DNA from: Betaproteobacteria bacterium
Lineage (GTDB): Bacteria; Pseudomonadota; Gammaproteobacteria; Burkholderiales; SG8-41
Direction: 5' to 3'
Assembly: GCA_025356695.1 (NCBI GenBank)
Contig: JANXSE010000230.1
Span: 1 to 12,275 of the forward strand
Length of the DNA: 12,275 nucleotides
Part shown: piece after piece, positions 8,898-12,275 of the stretch
Layout of the letters: the number at the start of each line of letters is the position of its first letter
Position numbering within the stretch: position 1 is the first letter of the stretch
Notes under the pieces: generated by a model
What the model was told of the DNA's origin: nothing
Databases searched by the model: none
Seen by the model: the letters and a program-made list of their open reading frames with translations, nothing else
Made by a program: the position numbers and the translations under genes

Positions 8898-9030
8898 ATT
8901 CCTCCGGCGAACCGGCCGGAACGTGTATTTACCTTTGACCGATTATTTCGCGACCTGTAACCTGTATTTAGTTCCGGCGTAACCGTCGCTGCGCGACGAT
9001 TAGCCTGCACTGAAAACAACGAGCTAAGAA

Positions 9031-9453
9031 TTACTTGGCTACTTGTTTTTCCCGCAGTTCGTCGAGCGTCTTGCAGTCAATGCAAAGCGTCGCCGTCGGA
9101 CGTGCTTCCAGCCGCTTGAGGCCTATTTCGACGCCGCAACTGTCGCAATAGCCGTATTCGGAGGCGTCAATACGGGCGATCGTTTCCTCGATTTTCTTGA
9201 TCAGCTTGCGCTCGCGGTCGCGGTTGCGCAGTTCCAGCGACGTGTCTGCCTCCTGGCTGGCGCGATCGTTGGGGTCGGCAAAAATCGTCGCCTCGTCCTG
9301 CATCGTATGCACGGTACGGTCGATGTCCTGAGACAACTCGCGCTTCATATCGTCGAGCATTGTTCGGAAGTGCGCAAGCTGGCGCGGATTCATGTATTCC
9401 TCGCGCGCCTTGGCTTTGTAGGGGGAATAAGTCTTGTGCAGGTCAGCGCCCAT
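9031..9453 (-). CDS. dksA: RNA polymerase-binding transcription factor DksA
   Basis: DksA enters the secondary channel of RNA polymerase and, with ppGpp, lowers rRNA and tRNA promoter activity while activating some amino-acid genes. The 140 residues keep all key parts. The N-terminal EEYMNPRQLAHFR leads into a long coiled coil whose tip carries the DxxDxA motif (D60, D63, A65). The second helix is LELRNRDRERKLIKKIEETI. A four-cysteine zinc finger (C103, C106, C124, C127) is in the segment GYCDSCGVEIG to LCIDCKTL. The ATG has only a weak GGA 6 nt upstream. The gene converges on pnp and diverges from a tRNA operon. It is slightly shorter at the N-terminus than the E. coli protein (151 residues), as is usual for betaproteobacterial forms. 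Confidence 0.96.
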   Translation of the reverse strand: MGADLHKTYSPYKAKAREEYMNPRQLAHFRTMLDDMKRELSQDIDRTVHTMQDEATIFADPNDRASQEADTSLELRNRDRERKLIKKIEETIARIDASEYGYCDSCGVEIGLKRLEARPTATLCIDCKTLDELREKQVAK

Positions 9454-9470
9454 CGAAGATCCGATACTCG

Positions 9471-9511
9471 AAAAAAGCTGCTTTAATAGCAGAAATAATA
9501 GGGGGGTGCAA
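9471..9511 (-). promoter_or_regulatory. dksA upstream element: attenuator-like hairpin or promoter
   Basis: On the minus strand a 5-bp stem (9492-9488 with 9482-9478, 5-nt loop) is followed by C and six T residues, ending 17 nt before the dksA ATG. It resembles a weak intrinsic terminator. The same bases also fit a promoter: TTGCAC (9511-9506), 17-bp spacer, TATTAA (9488-9483), which would start transcription near 9476 and remove the hairpin. Another -10-like TATTAT lies at 9500-9495. The two readings exclude each other, and sequence alone cannot decide. Confidence 0.4.
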
Positions 9512-9547
9512 GCAATGGTTTAAAAGCTGTGCCAATCGGGTGTTGCG

Positions 9548-9576
9548 TTGACCCCGAATGGTGCGGGAGGTATATT
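9548..9576 (+). promoter_or_regulatory. tRNA operon promoter with GC-rich discriminator
   Basis: TTGACC (9548-9553) and TATATT (9571-9576) are each one base from the sigma-70 consensus and are separated by the ideal 17 bp. Immediately after the -10 comes ACGCGCC, a GC-rich discriminator. Such discriminators are typical of stable-RNA promoters that ppGpp and DksA inhibit. Transcription would begin near 9583, about 64 nt before the first tRNA. Confidence 0.8.
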
Positions 9577-9646
9577 ACGCGCCTTTGGTGCAGACGTAAC
9601 GTCGGTCGCAAACTGAATCCGGCTTGTGCCTGATTTGGCGGATTTC

Positions 9647-9723
9647 CGGGGTGTAGCGTAGCCTGGTAGCGCGCCTGCTTTGGGAGCAGGATGTCGGGAG
9701 TTCAAATCTCTCCACCCCGACCA
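9647..9723 (+). tRNA. tRNA-Pro (anticodon TGG)
   Basis: A full cloverleaf is visible. The 7-bp acceptor pairs CGGGGTG (9647-9653) with CACCCCG (9713-9719). The anticodon stem is CCTGC/GCAGG, with TGG at 9681-9683 in the loop. The T loop is TTCAAAT, the discriminator is A, and CCA is encoded at 9721-9723. It is the first gene of a three-tRNA operon, with 13 nt before the next. Confidence 0.96.
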
Positions 9724-9736
9724 GCTTCAACAGGGA

Positions 9737-9813
9737 GTGCCCGTAGCTCAATCGGATAGAGCACCGGCCTTCTAAGCCGGGGGTTGTGGGTTCGAGTCCC
9801 GCCGGGCGCGCCA
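9737..9813 (+). tRNA. tRNA-Arg (anticodon TCT)
   Basis: The acceptor pairs GTGCCCG (9737-9743) with CGGGCGC (9803-9809), with one G-U pair at position 2. The anticodon stem CCGGC/GCCGG encloses loop CTTCTAA with anticodon TCT at 9771-9773. The T loop is TTCGAGT, the discriminator G, and CCA is encoded. It reads the AGA/AGG arginine codons, which look infrequent in the neighbouring genes. Confidence 0.96.
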
Positions 9814-9845
9814 GCCAGCGCGCCCTGTCGTGTGGTTTTCAAGTG

Positions 9846-9921
9846 GTGGCTGTAGCTCAGTTGGTAGAGTCCCGGATTGTGATTCCGGTTGTCGCGGGTT
9901 CGAGTCCCGTCAGCCACCCCA
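9846..9921 (+). tRNA. tRNA-His (anticodon GTG)
   Basis: The acceptor pairs GTGGCTG (9846-9852) with CAGCCAC (9911-9917). The anticodon stem CCGGA/TCCGG encloses GTG at 9879-9881. A genome-encoded G at 9845 sits opposite the discriminator C at 9918. This is the extra G(-1) identity base recognised by histidyl-tRNA synthetase. CCA is encoded at 9919-9921. No clear intrinsic terminator follows before the convergent smpB gene, 32 nt away. Confidence 0.96.
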
Positions 9922-9953
9922 CTCTTTGATGGCGTCATCTTTCTGGTGAGCCG

Positions 9954-10397
9954 CTACCTGACCTTGAGAACGCGTTGTTTTTCGCGTTCCCACTCCCGTT
10001 CTTTGTCCGCCTGCCTCTTGTCATGCTGTTTTTTGCCTTTTGCGAGGCCGATTTCAAGTTTGATTCGGCCGCGCGTGAAATGCATGTTCAACGGCAAAAG
10101 TGTATAGCCGGCGCGTTCGACTAGGCCGACCAGGCGGTCAATCTCTTCGGCATGCAATAGCAGCTTGCGCGTGCGGACAGGGTCGGGGAGAACATGCAGG
10201 GATGCGGTCGGCAGCGGGCTGATGTGGCAGCCGATCAGGAACAGTTCGCCATTGCGGACAATGACGTAGGCCTCCTTGAGTTGTGTACGCCCCGCGCGTA
10301 TCGACTTGACCTCCCAGCCCTCGAGTACAAGGCCGGCCTCGAGTTTTTGCTCGACAAAGTAGTCGTGAAACGCCTTTCTGTTTTGAGCAAGGCTCAT
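9954..10397 (-). CDS. smpB: SsrA-binding protein SmpB
   Basis: SmpB binds tmRNA and brings it to ribosomes stalled on broken messages, allowing trans-translation and tagging of the peptide. The 147 residues fit the family. The N-terminus is [21 protein letters not shown], less its last residue. [20 protein letters not shown] and LIGCHISPL form the barrel, and [22 protein letters not shown] leads into the basic C-terminal tail that fills the empty mRNA channel. The frame is open 60 codons further upstream, but that part has no family resemblance. The ATG at 10397 gives the normal N-terminus. No Shine-Dalgarno sequence precedes it. The tmRNA gene itself is not in the window. Ribosome rescue fits the translational theme of the region. 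Confidence 0.95.
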   Translation of the reverse strand: MSLAQNRKAFHDYFVEQKLEAGLVLEGWEVKSIRAGRTQLKEAYVIVRNGELFLIGCHISPLPTASLHVLPDPVRTRKLLLHAEEIDRLVGLVERAGYTLLPLNMHFTRGRIKLEIGLAKGKKQHDKRQADKEREWEREKQRVLKVR

Positions 10398-10410
10398 GTC
10401 GCGGTATAGT
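10383..10410 (+). promoter_or_regulatory. Candidate ratA-rnfH promoter
   Basis: TTGAGC (10383-10388) and TATAGT (10405-10410) are 16 bp apart. The -10 box matches five of six and overlaps the minus-strand smpB -10 at 10403-10408. Transcription would begin near 10417, about 64 nt before ratA. Confidence 0.4.
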
Positions 10411-10432
10411 GCTTCATCATGCAGAATTGTAA
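10403..10432 (-). promoter_or_regulatory. Candidate smpB promoter (near-leaderless)
   Basis: On the minus strand TTACAA (10432-10427) and TATACC (10408-10403) are 18 bp apart. The predicted start of transcription is at or next to the ATG at 10397, which would give an mRNA with almost no leader. This fits the absence of a ribosome-binding site. The -10 is four of six, so the call is tentative. Confidence 0.4.
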
Positions 10433-10480
10433 CAGCTGGCAAACGCAGGCCATGACAGAAACGCGCCGGGCAATAGTGAT

Positions 10481-10912
10481 ATGGCTGAGGTAAATCAATC
10501 TGTGCTGGTGCCTTATTCGGCGGCACACATGTTCGAACTGGTCGATGGCGTCGAGCAGTATCCGCAGTTTTTGCCATGGTGTGGCGGCAGTGAACTGATT
10601 TACCGCCGTCCGGATGAATTGCGCGCCGTGTTGCACATCAATTTCCGCGGCCTCCGCCAGCAGTTCAGCACGCGGAATTCTCGCGTGCCGCCGACCGCCA
10701 TGGGCATCCAGTTAGTCGAAGGGCCGTTCAAGTCGCTTGAAGGCTATTGGAAATTCACCGATCTTGGGGATGCAGGATGCAAGGTTGAGTTTCGCCTGAC
10801 CTGGGAATTTTCCAGCCGTATCCTCGCCACGCTGGCGGGGCCCGTGTTTAATCATATCGCCCAGACGATGGTTGATGCTTTCGTCAAACGCGCTGAAAGA
10901 CTGTATGGGTGA
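10481..10912 (+). CDS. ratA: RatA/Coq10-type START-domain protein
   Basis: The 143-residue product belongs to the polyketide cyclase/START superfamily group containing E. coli RatA (YfjG) and mitochondrial Coq10. Visible family features are the N-terminal [19 protein letters not shown], then [31 protein letters not shown] and a C-terminal helix with [22 protein letters not shown]. coli RatA has been reported to hinder 70S formation as a toxin. Coq10 homologues bind ubiquinone and aid respiration, and either or both roles are possible here. The ATG has a poor ribosome-binding site. The gene is divergent from smpB and overlaps rnfH by 8 nt, the usual smpB/ratA/rnfH arrangement. I see no separate antitoxin. 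Confidence 0.9.
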   Translation: MAEVNQSVLVPYSAAHMFELVDGVEQYPQFLPWCGGSELIYRRPDELRAVLHINFRGLRQQFSTRNSRVPPTAMGIQLVEGPFKSLEGYWKFTDLGDAGCKVEFRLTWEFSSRILATLAGPVFNHIAQTMVDAFVKRAERLYG

Positions 10913-11234
10913 GGCGGGGGAGATTGCTGTAGAGGTCGTTTATGCGGTGCCTGGCGCGTGTAGTTCGATTTTGGTGCGCCTGCCGGCAGGGGCGAGCGTG
11001 GCTGACGTAATCGCGCTCTCTGGCATCGTTTCCGTGCATCCGGAGATCGATCCGGCGTCGAACCCGGTCGGCATATTCGGCATATTCGGCATATTCGGCA
11101 TTCGCGTCAATCTGACCACGCAGCCTGCGGCCGGGGATCGAATCGAAATTTATCGCTCGCTGATTGCCGATCCAAAACAGTCGCGGCGAGCGAGAGGCGC
11201 CAACAAGCAGGCGGCCAAAAAAACGTCGAGATAG
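10905..11234 (+). CDS. rnfH: RnfH family ubiquitin-like protein
   Basis: This is a small beta-grasp protein of unknown biochemical role, named for its association with rnf operons in some species. With the ATG at 10905 it has 109 residues. Family features are VEVVYAVPG (9-17), LPAGASVADVIALSGI, HPEID, then GDRIEIYRSLIADPKQSRRAR and a Lys/Arg/Ala-rich tail. The conserved Val-Gly-Ile-Phe-Gly motif is expanded. Residues 56-66 read Gly-Ile-Phe three times followed by Gly-Ile, from a 9-bp tandem repeat. The frame is open 11 codons upstream, but the ATG overlapping the ratA stop is the family-like start. The overlap suggests translational coupling to ratA. Confidence 0.9.
   Translation: MGEAGEIAVEVVYAVPGACSSILVRLPAGASVADVIALSGIVSVHPEIDPASNPVGIFGIFGIFGIRVNLTTQPAAGDRIEIYRSLIADPKQSRRARGANKQAAKKTSR
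11070..11099 (+). repeat. 9-bp in-frame tandem repeat in rnfH
   Basis: GGCATATTC occurs three times without mismatch (11070-11078, 11079-11087, 11088-11096), followed by a partial copy GGC/AT. The unit is nine bases, so copy changes keep the reading frame and add or remove Gly-Ile-Phe. Homologues normally have a single such motif here. Confidence 0.95.
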
Positions 11235-11258
11235 CCGCTTGTCAGCAGGCTACTTTTT
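11232..11258 (+). terminator. Probable terminator of ratA-rnfH
   Basis: TAGCC (11232-11236, including the rnfH stop) pairs with GGCTA (11248-11252). Two further pairs lie inside a one-base bulge, and CTTTTT follows. It overlaps the 3' end of the convergent DUF4124 gene. The stem is modest, so the confidence is moderate. Confidence 0.45.
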
Positions 11259-11726
11259 GCACCAGCTTTCGACTGATTTTTGCGCCGTAGCCGTCTCACC
11301 TGCGCGGTCCTTGTCTTCAAGGAACGAGCGTTCCCCGGTGTTGGGGTCGATTTTCGAAATGCGCATGCCCTCCTGCAATTGCTTGAGTTGGGCGCGCGCA
11401 TCGTTGCAATTGCGCTCGGAATTTTTCGCATCCGCCCGTTCCTTTTCGCCCTTGGCCTCGGCTTCCTGGCGCTCGGCCGCGCGTTTCTTGAAGGCGGCAT
11501 CCTGCTCGGCGAGCGATTTTCCCGCACCGCCTGCGGTGGGGGTACCGGTGGATCCTGAACTCGCGGGCGCGGCGCTAGTTCCGCCGCGCTTGATTTCCTT
11601 GACGGTGCCGGGCGGGCAGAACTGCGCGAGGGTTTTTGCGCCCTTGGCGTCTATGCATTCCACGATTTGGCCGAATGCGTTTTGCGCGATCAAAATTGCG
11701 GCGGCAGCGGTCAGGAGTCGTTTCAT
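11250..11726 (-). CDS. DUF4124-like secreted protein
   Basis: This is a 158-residue protein of unknown function. A signal peptide is clear: Lys-Arg, a hydrophobic Ala/Leu/Ile core, and a likely cut after AFG at residue 19. The mature start, with the VECIDAKGAKTLAQFCPPG stretch (22-40), resembles the short DUF4124 domain found in many beta/gammaproteobacterial envelope proteins, though it is divergent. A Gly/Ser/Thr/Ala/Pro-rich linker (about 48-70) and a highly charged, probably helical segment (about 72-120) follow. Four cysteines (24, 37, 107, 156) could form two disulfides in the periplasm. AAGGA lies 9 nt before the ATG, and the stop lies 15 nt from that of convergent rnfH. No functional link to its neighbours is evident. 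Confidence 0.8.
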   Translation of the reverse strand: MKRLLTAAAAILIAQNAFGQIVECIDAKGAKTLAQFCPPGTVKEIKRGGTSAAPASSGSTGTPTAGGAGKSLAEQDAAFKKRAAERQEAEAKGEKERADAKNSERNCNDARAQLKQLQEGMRISKIDPNTGERSFLEDKDRAGETATAQKSVESWCKK

Positions 11727-11753
11727 GTCAGGTAGTCCTTTTGAAGATGCGCC

Positions 11754-11782
11754 AAGTTATCGGCTTCGCGGTAATTCGTCAA
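11754..11782 (-). promoter_or_regulatory. Candidate promoter of the DUF4124 gene
   Basis: On the minus strand TTGACG (11782-11777, five of six) is followed after 17 bp by TAACTT (11759-11754, three of six). Transcription would start near 11747, about 20 nt before the ATG. It is arranged back to back with the guaB promoter. Confidence 0.4.
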
Positions 11783-11812
11783 CGTGCCAACGGGTTTAAC
11801 GCGGGCGCTTGC

Positions 11813-11841
11813 TTGGCGGTTTACGGGAGCCTGCGTATAAT
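11813..11841 (+). promoter_or_regulatory. guaB promoter
   Basis: TTGGCG (11813-11818), a 17-bp spacer and a perfect TATAAT (11836-11841) make a clear sigma-70 promoter. The start would be near 11848, giving a leader of about 15 nt that contains the GAGGGA ribosome-binding site. No purine-repressor operator was recognised by eye. Confidence 0.75.
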
Positions 11842-11864
11842 GCGCTTTTGCGAGGGATCACATG

Positions 11865-12275
11865 ATGCGCGTGGTGCAAAAAGCCTTCACCTTCGATGAC
11901 GTTCTGCTGATTCCAGCACATTCCAAGATACTGCCGCGCGACGTCAGCCTGAAAACACGGCTGACCCGGTCGATCACACTTAATATTCCGCTGGTGTCCG
12001 CGGCAATGGATACCGTGACCGAGGCCCGTCTGGCGATTGCAATTGCGCAAGAGGGCGGCATCGGCATTGTGCACAAGAACATGACCATTCCCGCGCAGGC
12101 CGGCGAGGTCGCCAAGGTCAAACGTTTTGAAAGCGGTGTCGTCAAGGACCCTATCACCATTACGCAAAACATGACGGTGCGTGATGTGTTGCAACTTACG
12201 CAACAGCACAAAATTTCAGGATTGCCGGTCATTGACTCGACGGGCCGCGTCGTCGGCATCGTGACGAACCGCGAT
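11865..12275 (+). CDS. guaB: IMP dehydrogenase GuaB, N-terminal part (cut by window edge)
   Basis: GuaB oxidises IMP to XMP with NAD, the first committed step of guanine nucleotide synthesis. Only 137 codons are present and the frame is open to the right edge. Recognisable parts are [20 protein letters not shown] at the start, then [30 protein letters not shown], and the opening of the first CBS domain with [14 protein letters not shown] and [10 protein letters not shown]. The catalytic cysteine loop lies beyond the window. Two ATGs adjoin (11862 and 11865). I chose the second because AGGGA (11853-11857) then has 7-nt spacing and the N-terminus matches homologues. It has its own promoter. guaA often follows in relatives but cannot be seen here. 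Confidence 0.96.
   Translation, partial: MRVVQKAFTFDDVLLIPAHSKILPRDVSLKTRLTRSITLNIPLVSAAMDTVTEARLAIAIAQEGGIGIVHKNMTIPAQAGEVAKVKRFESGVVKDPITITQNMTVRDVLQLTQQHKISGLPVIDSTGRVVGIVTNRD

Noticed and set aside
8984..8998. 6-bp hairpin between pnp and dksA as a dksA terminator
   Set aside because: No T run follows on either strand. The terminator at 8868-8897 serves better for both directions.
9043..9486. Open frame on the plus strand opposite dksA
   Set aside because: dksA on the minus strand has its complete zinc finger and coiled-coil tip. The plus-strand frame matches nothing I know.
9647..9921. tRNA cluster as an integration site for a mobile element
   Set aside because: No integrase, direct repeat of a tRNA 3' end or foreign-looking DNA lies nearby. 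All three tRNAs are intact and flanked by housekeeping genes.
9702..9938. Open frame opposite the tRNA genes
   Set aside because: It lies across tRNA-Arg and tRNA-His. Such peptides are common false predictions over tRNA clusters.
10398..10577. Upstream 60-codon extension of smpB
   Set aside because: It overlaps the ratA start and the divergent promoters and has no SmpB resemblance. The ATG at 10397 gives the family N-terminus.
10481..11234. ratA-rnfH as a toxin-antitoxin pair
   Set aside because: RnfH is a ubiquitin-like protein found with ratA across proteobacteria. Antitoxin activity is not established, and nothing in the sequence shows it.

Overview
The window is a housekeeping segment of a proteobacterial chromosome, most likely a betaproteobacterium. 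This rests on gene order (rimP-nusA-infB-rbfA-truB-rpsO-pnp; smpB next to ratA-rnfH and guaB) and on the protein sequences. I see no phage, insertion sequence, CRISPR array, toxin-antitoxin locus of foreign origin, or unknown multi-gene system. Nearly every base is accounted for by well-known families, so the observations of interest are small and mostly regulatory.

Layout: positions 20-172 hold the 3' end of a ribosomal RNA operon (5S rRNA plus its terminator). A short leader with an attenuator-like hairpin (about 285-333) then opens a transcription/translation operon: rimP (30S maturation), nusA (elongation factor), infB (IF2), rbfA (30S cold-shock maturation factor), truB (tRNA Psi55 synthase), rpsO (S15, with its own likely promoter) and pnp (polynucleotide phosphorylase). 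A strong 11-bp hairpin separates rpsO from pnp, and a symmetrical terminator closes the operon at 8868-8897.

Facing it on the minus strand is dksA, the RNA polymerase cofactor of the stringent response. Divergent from dksA is a three-gene tRNA operon (Pro-TGG, Arg-TCT, His-GTG, all with encoded CCA) behind a near-consensus promoter with a GC-rich discriminator. Next comes smpB (tmRNA partner) on the minus strand, divergent from ratA-rnfH (START-domain protein and ubiquitin-like protein) on the plus strand. A small secreted DUF4124-type protein lies on the minus strand, and guaB (IMP dehydrogenase) starts on the plus strand and runs off the right edge.

Functionally, the window groups ribosome assembly (RimP, RbfA, S15, 5S rRNA), translation initiation (IF2), tRNA supply and modification (three tRNAs, TruB), transcription control (NusA, DksA), RNA decay (PNPase), ribosome rescue (SmpB) and guanine nucleotide supply (GuaB). 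The most distinctive features are an in-frame 9-bp tandem repeat that triples the conserved Gly-Ile-Phe motif of RnfH, overlapping divergent -10 elements between smpB and ratA that would make the smpB mRNA almost leaderless, and a hairpin/U-run or alternative promoter immediately before dksA.
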